Assembly: GCA_003290165.1 (NCBI GenBank)
Contig: QNQO01009210.1
Span: 62,001-126,000, forward strand
DNA length: 64,000 bases
Source: Berberis thunbergii
Lineage: Eukaryota; Streptophyta; Magnoliopsida; Ranunculales; Berberidaceae
Direction: 5' to 3'
Under the pieces are notes generated by a model. It saw only the letters and a list, made by a program, of their open reading frames with translations, did not search any database and was not told the origin of the DNA. Positions 11,001 through 21,990 of this stretch are shown one piece after another; within the stretch, counting starts at the first letter, position 1, and each line of letters begins with the position of its first letter. Made by a program: the position numbers and the translations under genes.

Positions 11001-11600
11001 ATACGCCAAGATTGGAGTTGTCCAATTGTTTTTTTGATTTGTGGCGCATGTTTTTTCCACTTGGTTTTCAAATATGAAACTTCCTTGCATCATGACGAGT
11101 GGATTATCATTCTCTTTAGCTTGTGCTGCTTCCTTTGCCAGTTCGTCAGCTCTTTTGTTATTCCACCCTTGCGCACCATTGAATGATCGCAGCCTGGAAG
11201 CATTTTATCAGTTCAATAGTTTTTTTGTGGTAGGCTTACATTCGAGCATATTTGACTTGGAATTCGTCATTCAATTGATTGACCCCCAATTTGGAATTAG
11301 TAAAGAAACTGATGTCTCTTATTCCCAAGTGTTTTGCTAATTGTAGCTCAGTTATCACTTCTTCGTACTCGGCTTCGTTGTTTAAGATTTTAAAATTGAA
11401 TTTTATCGCCTTCTCCAATGTGACGCCCTCTGAGTTGTACATGACCAATCCAGCTCTACTTTCAGCCTCGTTGGATGCTCTGTCACAGCAGAGAATCCAT
11501 CCATGGGTGGTTGGTTTGATTTTCCCTACTTTGTTTTGCTTTCTACCTGTTGATCGTTGTTCCCTGTAAATTTAGCGATGAAATCTGCAAATGCCTGGGC
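11001..11600 (-). pseudogene. Ty3/gypsy polyprotein fragment (RNase H region), antisense
   Basis: On the minus strand, LEKAIKFNFKILNNEAEYEE, then ELQLAKHLGI and SKLGVNQLNDEFQV match the plant gypsy RNase H core (NNEAEYEA...LGV...SQLVVNQV). A frameshift follows, then WNNKRADELAKEAAQAKEND and NWTTPILAYT, the stretch before the integrase zinc-binding region. Reverse transcriptase, integrase and LTRs are absent. The fragment stops exactly where the CACTA right end at 10999 begins, so the CACTA element probably inserted into this polyprotein. Confidence 0.8.
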
Positions 11601-11639
11601 TTTACATGAATTGTTTTCCTTGTAGATGTAAAACACAAT

Positions 11640-13240
11640 TGCTTTTAGGGATGAAGATATGAATAGGGTGCCACTTATTAGGCGCATGACATTGTCTATT
11701 GTTGCTCATCAATATAGAGATTACAGGATGGAATTGTATAAGAAATACTATCTTGAATAAAGAACCGCGTGTGCGAAGGATATGTCCTCAAAATTTTAGT
11801 CCTGATCAATGGAGCAAGATGGTGGATTACTGGGATTCACCCGAATGGCAGGTAAATTGAACTCATTATAATGTTGTTTTTTGGTTGTATGATATGCATG
11901 AACCTAGTTTCAACCTTTCCTAGTGGTGCTATGTAATTGTAAAATTGAAAAAAAAAAAAAAAAAACTTTGATGAGCTCCTACTGTCCTGTTCACCACCGT
12001 GGGACCTTTGTTTTGCATAGAATAAGTGAAAAGGTTATATGCTGCCATTCTATGGTCTTATTGTTGACGTCTGTTGGATTTTTCAAAGTATATGATCTAC
12101 TAATTGGCTAATAAATAGTTGTAGCGCATTCAGCACAAATGGAACAATAGTTTTCCTGTACGCTCCCTATAATGTTTTCCTTAATTTGATTACAATCAGT
12201 TCTTTTTTATCTGGGACTATTGGATTATGAAACTACTCTCTCAACAGTTATCACCCAACTGCAGTGCGGTTGGGGGTATATATTTGGTTTGTTTGCATTG
12301 TGCTGCTTGATTACATGATGTGAGCTGGCCATACCCTGATGTTTTTCCATCTAGGCTTTTAACTAGAAGTCGTTTCTATTATAGCGAGGTTTATTCTTGC
12401 ACTTGTGCCACGAAAAATTGTGATCAGATCCTTAACAGTTCATGCACCATGTCTCGGGTTGCATATATGGATTATATGTCTTAATTGGTATGTGTATCCA
12501 TGATAGTACATTTTACTACTTCCATTTGATTTAACCAAATTGAGCGCATATAATTTTGAGTTGAATGGTCACATTCATTCTCTGACAAAAACAACTTGCG
12601 TAACTTTCAGTGTCTATTTTGCTTCTACTTTGCAGTGCTTTCTTTTGCATGACTGTTTCTTTCAGCTGTTTCTAGATTGTGTCATGGTTGCAGCATCATT
12701 ACTTCACTATATGCTATACTTATTTTTCAATGTGAACCTGGATATCTTCTTAGCTACTCATATTCATCAAGGTTCATGTTAATGTCTGTCAGTTTCTTCT
12801 TAGAAGTTCCAGATGGATCTAGCATTTTTTTCTGGCAGAGCCCACGAACAGCAAACAATACTGCATTCTTTCTTGAAAAAAAGTCAATAACTGCATGTTA
12901 ACTATGAATTTTTCTAGTCTATCAAATATGTTCACTGTTATAGGAAAATTCATTCATTTTTTTTTTCATATTTTTAGGGAAAATTGGAAAAGAATAAAGT
13001 AGCTCGTGCAAAGCAAAAGATGGGCCATACATCTGGATCGAAGTCCTATGCACATGCTCGAAATGATTTTGTATGTATATATATATATATATTTTCATTT
13101 TATTATTTAACAGTTTTAATAAATGTACAAAAATATGATCTAATTATTTTTTGGTTCTTCAATTCATATGTAGAAGAAGCAGCGTGGAGAATTACCTGAT
13201 CCTCTTTCATTACACCCATACAAGAAAATATAACTCTTGG
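11640..13240 (+). pseudogene. Transposase_24 gene remnant of a third CACTA lineage
   Basis: The first piece (about 11690-11851) gives YRDYRMELYKKYYLE and, after a shift, PDQWSKMVDYWDSPEWQ, ending at a GTAAAT donor. Exon 12978-13070 is clean: GKLEKNKVARAKQKMGHTSG followed by SKSYAHARNDF. Exon 13174 onward reads KKQRGELPDPLSLH. These are the DQW, NK.R and HTSG.KS blocks of Transposase_24. The intron of about 1.1 kb (11852-12977) holds nothing else I recognise. The remnant ends just before PC2 starts at 13335. Confidence 0.75.
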
Positions 13241-13334
13241 ATTGATGAGCCATCGCAAGAGAAAGGGGTAACTGTTTTTAATTAATATTTTGATTCTCTG
13301 TTAGTCTATATTATATTTTAATTTTCTTAATTAT

Positions 13335-13620
13335 CACTAAACCAAAAGGCCAGTTTAGCTACGTCGAGCTGGCCTCTGTTCTAAACCGTTGGTTCATTTG
13401 CGACGGCCAAAAATCGTAGCTATAATTACCAAAGGCTTAATACCGTGGGTAAAAAAAAACCTGTCAACGGCCGAAACCGTTGGTGTATTTGGCACGGCTA
13501 AAAATCGTGGCTATTAGTAGCAACGGCTCAAAACCGTTGCAAAAACAAAATTTGGCAACGGTTCAAAACCGTGGCTATTTGTAGCAACGGCTCAAAACCG
13601 TGGCTACACTAACAGCTGAA
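13335..13620. repeat. A terminus and subterminal palindrome array of PC2
   Basis: It begins with CACTAAACCAAAAGGCC and continues with GTTTAGCTACG and repeated CAACGG/CCACGG...CCGTTG/CCGTGG units, closing at the AAAAAAATTGGGCGGG box. The same layout occurs at 38233, 41478 and 63397, and inverted at 57812. Confidence 0.85.
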
Positions 13621-13905
13621 AAAAAAATTGGGCGGGCTATTTTGGCACTCGACCTTCCCTCTACTCGACTTCCATCGACAAACCTTCCTCAACTCCACAA
13701 ACTTGCTCCCCTCCACTCCACTCAAAGCTCCTCCTTCCCTGTTCCCTCCCTCGACTCTACTCCACTCGACTTCCCTGCTCCTCCCTCGACTTCCCTCCTC
13801 CCCTTCTTCCCTGGTCTTCCCTCCTTACTCGGCGTCTTCAACCTCCAAACCATTTGCAAAATCGATCAGCGAATGCAACCATTCTCTCGTACAGGTGCTC
13901 TCTCT
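13621..13905 (+). promoter_or_regulatory. Pyrimidine-rich leader of the PC A end
   Basis: A CT-rich tract with many CTTCCCT and CTCGAC words follows the A array and ends near TCTCGTACAGGTGCTCTCTC. The same tract lies at 38581-39000 in PC4 and, more diverged and inverted, at 57220-57640 in PC3. Its conserved place between terminus and coding region suggests a promoter or 5' untranslated leader. That role is inferred; the open frames in it are compositional. Confidence 0.5.
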
Positions 13906-14600
13906 CTCTGCTTTATTTTTTATGAAATTACGGTTCCTGAATGTAGAGTTTTTTTTATTTAGAGGTTTTGAATCTCTAGGGTTCCTGAATTATTTTTTTG
14001 AATCTATAGGTTTTATTTAGAGGTTTTTTTAAATTGGGGTTTGAATCTCTAGGGCTCAAAACCGTATGCCTGATAAATTCCTGATATAATTTAATTTTTT
14101 GAATCTTTAATTTTTGTATGAAATTCCTGATATAATTTGAAACCAGGAAATACATCTCAGGAATATCGATTAAGAGTAGAAGTAAGTCATTGCTAATTTA
14201 TAAATTAGTTTAAAATAGTAAACCTACTATGATGGTTGACAATGGCTATTATGTGTTACTGTGCACCTTAAGCAAATCTCAGAGAAAGAACAAAGTTTCA
14301 AGTTATTCTATAATTATATCCGAAAAGCAGGTCACCTTGTTCCAGGATAAAGTTAGAGTGTGTCAGCCCATGAAGAGAAACTAAAATCTGCTGCACCCTA
14401 ATAATTTTTGTCTAATACTTGTTGTTTTTTGTTTGGCTGAATTGTTTAGTTTCTGAACGATTGTTGATAGAATAGTAGTAAGTATATAATTAGAGATTTC
14501 AGAGTGCTCTTTATGGTGTCCAAGATATATAGATCACCACCAAGGAATAGTAACTGATTTTGAAGTATATAATCCCTTGACATTCTATGCTAATGAATAT
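13906..14600. other. Non-coding stretch after the PC2 leader
   Basis: AT-rich, with a repeated GAATCTCTAGGGTT-type word that recurs after the PC4 leader at about 39190. No gene is recognised. It may be the first intron of an element transcript. Confidence 0.45.
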
Positions 14601-15442
14601 TAGTCAAGTCGTTTATATCTTGAGCGTAAGGGCATGCAAATTGCTTGAAAGCACCACAGCAGAGCTTAGGGGGATATTGAGGACCTTTGCACTGGCTTGT
14701 GATGACAGTGTAATCCAAGAACTCAAATTTGACAGGGCAAACTACAGAAAATGAAGACAGATAGATTAGTCTCTATTTCCTTCAAAAACTCCACAATCTA
14801 ATAGTTCATACCTATATAACAAAAAATTGTTACAATGGAGATGGAACATGCTCAGGTGGTTTTGGATACTTGGGATTGTCTGTAATCAACATCTTTGCAA
14901 ACTATAGTGACTTTGTAGATAACATGAAACTAGATATAGCCAACACCCTGCCTTCAAGCAGTGGTTTGATTGGTGTTCTTAGTCTTTAACCTTTTATTAA
15001 GATTACAACCACCATTACAATTTAGAACAATTTCATCTCCCTTAACAGGTTACTTTTGACACACTTGATGGGCTATCTACTATACCATTGATTTTTTTTG
15101 TTTTGTTTGTTTACATCTTAAAACAAGAAGAAAAAGAGAGGCTGGGGGGGGGGGGGTGTTAAAAATGGACCTTTTTTGGTCTGGAGAAGAGACCAACCAC
15201 CTGTGGATCTTTGATCCTCAAAGACGACTTGATTTGCAAAACAAAGAGGAGGAGGATCTATGAATCAATAATCAAAATTGAATATCACAAAAGCATCAAG
15301 TAATTAAAAATGGAAGAGGTGGGAGGGGTTTGATGGAAAATACTTGAAATGAATGAGGAAGCTGCCAATTCAATAGTCAAGAAGCTGAAGAAGAAGAAGA
15401 AGAGAAGCAGTGATAAGCTGCATCCATTCCACCCCATTTCTC
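14601..15442 (-). pseudogene. Captured LORELEI-like GPI-anchored protein fragment, antisense
   Basis: LORELEI/LLG proteins are small GPI-anchored co-receptors for FERONIA-type kinases. On the minus strand, exon 14741 to about 14601 reads CPVKFEFLDYTVITSQCKGP, then QYPPKLCCGAFKQFACPYAQ and DINDLT. This is the conserved Cys-rich core with its Cys spacing intact. Upstream, an ATG at about 15442 opens MGWNGCSLSLLLFFFFFSFL, then TIELAASSFIS, a plausible signal peptide. The two pieces are separated by an intron-sized gap. The rest of the gene is missing, and the frame stops soon after DLTN. Its orientation is opposite to the transposase and the other cargo of PC2. The core exon is secure; the signal-peptide exon is less so. 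Confidence 0.7.
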
Positions 15443-16210
15443 TCACTTAGTATTCTTAAGGATGGATTGAAGACATGAGAAGAGAAGGATATCTCTCTCT
15501 TGTCTATAGAGTAGAAAAAGATGGAAAAGTTTATCTTCTTTAGAGCAAAGTAGGTCAATGTAATTGACAAGCCAAGAATTTAGAGACTCAAATTTTTGTT
15601 GGATTTTTTACACTTTCTACTCTCTTTAAAACACAATCACACAGACACCATTCACAAATAAGACACAAAAGAAGCATCCATTTTTTTCTTAAAGGAATTC
15701 ATAGCCAATTTAATACAAATGTTAAAACAAAGGACCATTTATTCTTCCTTATTTTCCGACTTCTACATACAATACTGGGCAATCTCTCTATTCTTACCAA
15801 ATCTAAGTTCTATCAAGGTTTTTCCTTTTTTTTTTTGGTACAATCTGCAAGTTTAAGTTGTTAGATAAGGTTTATCTATCAAATATCAAGTAGCCAACAG
15901 TCTCAATACTTACTAATTGTCCATTATCAAATTATCTCAAGGCATAATCTTTGATACTATGAATACAATAATGCCAAAACTAATGAATATTAAAAGTTAG
16001 AGTGTGTAAGCCCATCTTTCATGTGGGTGGTATTACTAATGAATATTATTCTTCATTAGCATGTAATGCCATTATAAGTGCAAAGGGAAATACCCCAGGT
16101 CTGTGTAACCACAGAAGATTATTGATTCCCTGATTCTTTGCATAGGACCCTAAAGCTTTTTTATGCTTTCCATGTGCTATGTAGTCTGATTTTTTGAATT
16201 TTATTCTTAA
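15443..16210. other. No recognisable gene (PC2 interior)
   Basis: AT-rich sequence between the antisense LORELEI-like fragment and the transporter exon. Nothing identifiable is seen on either strand. Confidence 0.45.
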
Positions 16211-16440
16211 GAACAACTACAAGCAAGGCTGACAGGAAAACAACATTAGATGCATCCTCATGGATGTTCAATATTGTTAGCTCTATTGGAATGATCATAG
16301 TAAACAAAGCATTGATGGCTACATATGGTTTCAATTTTGGTATTTTCTGTGAACTATCAATGTTTTTTGTTTTTCATTTTCTTATGCTTTCTCCGTTGGA
16401 ATTATCATAGTAAACAATGCATTGATGGCTACATATGGTT
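16211..16440 (+). pseudogene. Captured nucleotide-sugar transporter exon, partly duplicated
   Basis: The exon 16211-16339 reads [20 protein letters not shown], then [18 protein letters not shown], followed by GTATTTTC. It matches the first transmembrane region of plant UDP-rhamnose/UDP-galactose-type transporters (Golgi nucleotide-sugar antiporters, DMT superfamily). At 16388-16440 a second partial copy repeats the 3' half (GGAATTATCATAGTAAACAA...GGCTACATATGG). It joins directly to the roughly 85-base sequence that precedes the transposase start codon in PC2 and PC4. Only the N-terminal exon is present. It is a captured fragment with no intact ORF. Confidence 0.7.
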
Positions 16441-16524
16441 AATATCTATAAATGTGGTGTATATAGTTGTTTCTTATTTCTTTTTGTTTGATAATGGTTA
16501 ATATCTATAATGTCATTGATAGAA

Positions 16525-18274
16525 ATGGATAGTACTCGCGACAATCTCTCCACCATTGATGTCACTACATTTACAAATGATAACAGTGAAATTTAAAAGA
16601 CCATACAGTTCAACCTCCACGGTTTAGCAGTTGGACTTGGTGCTAGAAATTTCAATAAAAACATTGGAAAGCTTGTTGAAACCCTTGTGCCCATCAAATT
16701 CATGGGTTGGCACCATGTTACTGACAACTACAAAGAGGATGTGTGGAATGGCCTCAAGGTGAGATTTTACATCATTGATTTTCATAATGTCTTATTTTAT
16801 TTTCAACTTATATCTCAATGGCTTATTTGCAATGTGAATTCGACATCCCAAATTATGTGAAAAGGAGTGTGCATTTGAAAATGCTTGAATATTATAGAAG
16901 GTTCAAGGCAGATCTTAGGAAGAATTATTTGGATAAGTATCCTACCATTGAGGAACAAGAGAAGCATATTCCAAATGGTGTAAGAGAGGAGGATTGGAAG
17001 GAGTTTGTTCGCTATGAGAGCACCCCTGAAGCGAAGGCAATTAGAGCCTAAAATGCAAAAAACAAAAAGGCTTCAAAGTATGTATGGGGGGAAGGCCAAA
17101 AGAGTGTTGCAGAAGTAGAGTATGAAATGGTAATTGAGTTTCTAGCTACTAGTACAATAATAACCATTTAATTATATAGGCTGAGACTAATCTTTCAAGT
17201 ATATAGGTTGAGAAGAACACTGATGGGGAACCAGTCACACGCACTGACATATGGATTGCTTGTCACACAGGAAAGGATGGAAAACCAACGCATGGTGCTG
17301 AACTATATATGGTATGTGCCCAATGATGTCTTTTATACACAATTCTTAATTTACTTTGTAGTTGTTTGAATATTATTTGTGTCCTGATTTATTTTATTTT
17401 TTTCATTCTTTTGAAGGAACAAGTTAAAGCCAAAAAAGCCGCCTTGCAAGAATCTTCAACCCAGGGTACCACTGACCTCACTATTGATGATGATCTTCTA
17501 AACCAAGTGTTTGGCCAAGAAGCGAGGGGACGTACTCATTGTGTTGGAACCACTGTCTCTAAAAGGAAGTATGATGCTGCACTTCCCGCTCGTTCATTGC
17601 TTTTGGATAAAACATTGGAAGTAAAAAAAAATTTAGTGAAAAATATGATAGATTTGAAGAAAATGTTAAATGGATACGAGAGAGACTTGAAAGTGGAACT
17701 TATGCGAGACCATCAACAAGTGAGGGAACACAAGGAGGCACACAAAGAACTGAAGATACACAGTCATCCCATGCACAATTGACAAAGCAACCAGAAAATC
17801 CATTACCTCCATCTCCATTACCACCATCTCCATTACCTCCATCTCCATTACCACCATCTCCATTACCATCATCTTCTCAATGTGTTGCGAGGTTTCCTTC
17901 TCCAAGCAATCTTGTTCCTTAAGTGTCAAGGACTTACAAAGTTTGTGATTGGGAAAAGAATGTCATTACGATAGCAATAGAGGTTGTCGATCCTATCCAT
18001 CGATTCTCTTGCGCTTGTCATGGATCATTGAACCCTGCAACAGAGATCAGACTTTCCTTATGCTTCAAATTCAGGACTGAGGTGAAACTTTACAAAAGTG
18101 ATCCAAAAGGAGACATGATGGGGGATTTGGACATTGGTGATTTCTTCGTATGGTGTAAAAATCATGTGGAACTTGATGATTGATAGTTACAACTATGTTG
18201 GAAGCAATGTAATGGTGGCAGCAAAAGAGGAGCTGAGTAAAATACACTACGAGCACGTGATTGTTCATTTTAAG
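16525..18274 (+). pseudogene. Transposase_24 (CACTA) gene copy 2
   Basis: The start ATG at 16525 opens MDSTRDNLSTIDV. It lies in the same context as copy 3, with about 85 bases of upstream sequence shared. Exons are 16525-16758, about 16831-17129, 17207-17311 (VEKNTDGEPVTRTDIWIACH) and 17417-18274. Seen in order are GWHHVTDNYKEDVWNGLK, EEDWKEFVRYEST, the IWIACHTGKDGKPTHG signature, a coiled-coil segment, the repeated SPLP tract (about 17805-17870) and ANPATEIRLSLCFK-like sequence. Defects are a stop in exon 1, loss of the AG before exon 2 (GCAATG), TAA at 17049 in place of Gln, and a frameshift in an A-run at about 17625. It is inactive. No DDE-type TNPD gene accompanies it. Confidence 0.85.
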
Positions 18275-19131
18275 GTAACTAGCTGAAGCTTAAGTGCAAG
18301 TATCTATAGACTTAACCACAAAATGACTATTGCTTGCCTCATCCAATTTGAAACATTATTTCTTCTATTTGAATTCTCATTCGCAACAATTGGTATGACC
18401 TTAGTTCATCTTTGATTGCTATGGTGCATATGCTACAGTTTGCTTTGTTATCATATTTATGTCTATTGCTTTTGATATTGATTATGATGTCTTTCTTATA
18501 CAGGAGTTCTATTTTCTACACAAAAACACCCAAAAACCAAGAGTCTAATGGTGAATTTTCTGACTATATTTACTTTTTCATGTTTATTTATGATCAATAT
18601 ACATATTTAAGACTTTCATTGCTTGACTGCTTTTTGTGAAGTTTGCATTTGCAGTTTTAATTATTTATGTATTTATTTCATCTAACTGTCAGGTATGGCA
18701 GTCAATTTTCATTGATAATAATTTTTCACAAATATATATACCCACCATATTTCTAAAATCAGAAAACTCTGACTTCTGACACATTGGAAAGCTTGGTTCT
18801 TCAAATCCCCACATAAAGTGTCTAGCATGTCGATTGTCTCCAAGGAAAGCAAGAAACATGCAGTTTCCTGGTACACTTTATGTGGTGAAATTGGGGATTA
18901 GATGTTAGACCCAGGGATTTTTTTGACGGGATTTGGCAAAATTATGCTGGATCAAAGGATTTTAGGTCCAATTCTGAGAAAAATTGCAAAATGTAAAGAA
19001 TCGAAGTCTGCATGCTCTAGTGTTGAGAACATTGAGCAAAATGTGGTTTCCTCGTCTCCATCTAACAATTCAAATATTTTATTGACAGCATTTGGGTTCT
19101 TTCACAATTTTTTACATCATTTATTTTGCAG
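18275..19131. other. PC2 interior between transposase and PTEN2-like exon
   Basis: Mostly AT-rich. A frame at about 18960-19080 reads KESKSACSSVENIEQNV, which may be part of the variable linker of the PTEN2-like gene; this is not certain. Nothing else is recognised. Confidence 0.4.
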
Positions 19132-19262
19132 CCAGAGGACTTCTGGATCAATGCACGGAAGAAAGGGTTTTTAGTCTTTGCTTTGCCAGGAGAACCTGGT
19201 TTGACAGAATTGATTGGTGACTTCAAAATCCATTTTCATGATCGTCAAGGAGATTTCTACTG
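19132..19262 (+). pseudogene. Captured PTEN2-like phosphatase exon (C2 region)
   Basis: The exon lies between a TTGCAG acceptor and a GTATAT donor. It reads PEDFWINARKKGFLVFALPG, then EPGLTELIGDFKIHFHDRQG and DFYC. This corresponds to the membrane-binding C2-type region of plant PTEN2 (phosphoinositide 3-phosphatase) proteins. The catalytic HCxxGxxR exon is absent, so no enzyme could be made. The single exon is itself undamaged. Assignment rests on the FHDRQGDFYC block and the PxEPGLTEL stretch; a formin- or tensin-like C2 domain is the main alternative. Confidence 0.6.
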
Positions 19263-19449
19263 GTATATAACCTGCCCTTTCTCACTTTCCTCGTTTTGAT
19301 CATCTGAATCCATTTTCAAGATTATCTGTGTTAGGATGATACTTCGATCTCTGCAAACATAGTTACAAATTCTGCTTTATAAGACCTTCCGATAAGAGTT
19401 GATTATATCACAGTTGAAATTTCCATGTCTTCAAAAGGATACAAAGTAG

Positions 19450-19668
19450 AGTTACATGCCCTTTGTAAACAAAATTTATTTATCCCGTGTTTATTTTTTA
19501 AATAAAAATCCTAGAGAAAAACAACCAAAAATAGAGAAGTGCTAGATTGAGGGAAAAGTTTTCCACTTAAATTGAAGACAGTGATATATTTTGATGACAA
19601 TGAGGATTATATTCAACTCCATACACATCCTTTACTGAAGCAATAATGATTATCAGAAGATTGTTGTT
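19450..19668. repeat. 219-bp direct repeat, copy 1
   Basis: The sequence from TTACATGCCCTTTGTAAACA to CAGAAGATTGTTGTTA recurs nearly unchanged at 21349-21567. The two copies bracket the ABCB1-like fragment, 1.9 kb apart. Confidence 0.85.
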
Positions 19669-19845
19669 ACCTTGTTATTGAAGAATGCTGCAATTTGGGC
19701 TTCTTCTTGGGCAGGTTAGCAATGTTCATCATTGCTCTTATTGTAACTTCATTTTAATTGTCCCAAAACTGTATGTAAGTATCATGTTTGATCTGGTTAG
19801 TGATGAATGGTAATAAGTCACATTGTTTGATCAAATTGTTTATAG

Positions 19846-21326
19846 AGATATCATATTGGATGTGGACGGGTGAACGTCAAACCACAAAAATGAGGATTAA
19901 GTACTTAGAATCAGGTTTAAACCAAGATTTCCAGTTCTTCGATACAGAGGTTCGAACTTCCGACATTGTGTTCGCCATTAACACTGATGCAGTGCTGGTT
20001 CAAGATGCCATTAGTAAGAAGGTATATAATAACATAAGAAACTCAAGTAATTTGAAAATCTTGTAATAGTCACCTTGAATTGACTTTGTTTTTATTTTGT
20101 GCAGTTGGGAAATTTCATCCATTATATGGCTACATTTGTGGCTGGGTTCACAGTGGGGTTCACCGGGGTGTGGCAATTAGCCCTTGTCACACTCGTTGTT
20201 GTTCCTCTCATTGCTTTTATTGGAGGGATTCACACTACTACATTAGCTAAATTGTCTACCAAGAGCCAGGAATCCCTTTCACACGCAGGAAATATCGCAG
20301 AACAGGTAAGATTATGATAACATTGTTAATTTTTGTTGTATTGATTGATGTAAATTTCTAAGTATCATAACTTTCATGACTGATTTTAATCTGAATTGTA
20401 TAGACTATAGTTCAAATTCGAACAGTTTTCTCCTATGTTGGGGAATCAAGAGCTTTGCAAACTTATTCATCTGCATTGAGAGTAGCTCAAAAGCTTGGTT
20501 ACAAGATTGGATTGGCCAAAGGGGTTGGGTTAGCGTCGATGTACTTCACTGTTTTCTGCTGCTATGCACTTCTACTTTGGTATGGAGGTCATCTAGTGAG
20601 GCACAATAGCATCAATGGAGGACTTGCCATAGCAACGATGTTCTCTATTATGATAGGTGGACTGTAAGCACCCAAACACATCTCTTATTTGTATTGAATT
20701 AATTGGTTCCAAATTTTTAAACCATGCTATTTCCACAGGGCTTTAGGACAATCAGCACCGAGCGTGGCTGCTTTCGCTAAGGCAAAAGTTGCAGCTGCCA
20801 AGATCATCCGTATTATTGATCACAAGCCAATTATTGACCGAAATGCTGAATCGGGCTCAGAGTCATCGAGTTCTCTTACCCATCAAGGCCTGATGTTCGA
20901 ATTCTTAATGACTTCAATCTAAATGTTCCAGCAGGGAAGACCATAGCTTGAGTTGGAAGTAGTGGCTCTGGGAAGAGCACTATTGTCTCCCTCATTGAAA
21001 GATTTTACGATCCTACTTCAGGTAATTAATCAATTGCTTCACATTATGCATCTTTTCAAATTTTAATGCTTGGATTTTTTGTATAGCAAATTTAATGTAA
21101 CTTGTCTGGTATTTTGAAGTTATTTGCGCTTTTAGTCACGAACTTCATGTGTAAAAAAAAGCTTTGTTAATGAATGTCTGTATAGGGCAAGTTCTGGTAG
21201 ATGGGAAAGACATTAAGACACTCAAGTTAAGGTGGTTGAGGCAACAGATCGGTCTTGTGAGCCAAGAACCTGCGCTGTTTGCAACAACCATTAAAGAAAA
21301 TTTGCTTCTAGGAAGGCCTGATGCTA
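19846..21326 (+). pseudogene. Captured ABCB1/PGP1-type ABC transporter fragment, five exons
   Basis: ABCB1-class proteins are plasma-membrane ABC transporters linked to auxin efflux. Exons are 19846-20021 (WMWTGERQTTKMRIKYLESG), 20105-20305 (LGNFIHYMATFVAGFTVGFT), 20404-20663 (ESRALQTYSSALRVAQKLGY), 20739-21021 (APSVAAFAKAKVAAAKIIRI, then Walker A GSSGSGKST) and 21186-21326 ([20 protein letters not shown] with the Q-loop SQEPALF). They cover the end of the first membrane domain and the start of nucleotide-binding domain 1. A deletion with frameshift precedes FSYPSRPDV, and TGA replaces a codon just before VGSSGSGKST. The fragment breaks at LLGRPDA, inside a short duplicated sequence. The LSGGQ signature and Walker B are missing. 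It cannot function. Confidence 0.88.
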
Positions 21327-21348
21327 GAGAAAAACAACCAAAAATAGA

Positions 21349-21567
21349 GTTACATGCCCTTTGTAAACAAAATTTATTTATCCCGTGTTTATTTTTTAAA
21401 TAAAAAATCCTAGAGAAAAACAACCAAAAATAGAGAAGTGCTAGATTGAGGGAAAAGTTTTCCACTTAAATTGAAGACAGTGATATATTTTGATGACAAT
21501 GAGGATTATATTCAACTCCATACACATCCTTTACTGAAGCAATAATGATTATCAGAAGAATGTTGTT
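21349..21567. repeat. 219-bp direct repeat, copy 2
   Basis: Second copy of the sequence at 19450. Its edge is fused to the broken end of the ABCB1-like fragment through a repeated CTAGAGAAAAACAACCAAAA word (21325 and 21410). Confidence 0.85.
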
Positions 21568-21990
21568 ATTACTTTTTTTTTTTTTTTTTTGAGTTATTGC
21601 CAGAAAAGATAAGTTTCAAATTTACTTGATTACTTGTATCCCCTCTTATTATGGGACTTATTTTCATATGTCTCATTTTCTCATTTTCAGTTGGCTAAAT
21701 ACATCAATGATGGAGAACATTGTTAGGCACCTCTAATCTTGATGGGTTTGACAAGGTACAATACAATTAATAACGGTAGCAACTCTAAGTGAAGTAAAAT
21801 GAAGTTATTTTTGGACACAACTTGAGTGACAGATATTTTCTCCTCGAGCTTCTATTTTATTTATCCATGTATGAATAAATTTTGTAAGCTTTGAGCAGTG
21901 GTTTTACTACATTTGTAAACTTCATCTACTGAAGATAGCTCCCAAATCAAATAAATTTCTGGGTGTCTTCTGTTGTCTGTTTAATTGCAG

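Noticed and set aside
13600..14020. Ser/Pro/Leu-rich ORFs in the leader (also at 38581-38955 and 57224-57697)
   Set aside because: They arise from the CT-rich tract, occur in several frames and are not conserved as protein between PC2, PC3 and PC4.
17666..17929. Minus-strand Met/Val/Glu repeat ORF (also at 967-1215 and 44126-44359)
   Set aside because: It is the antisense of the SPLP repeat in the transposase C-terminal region.
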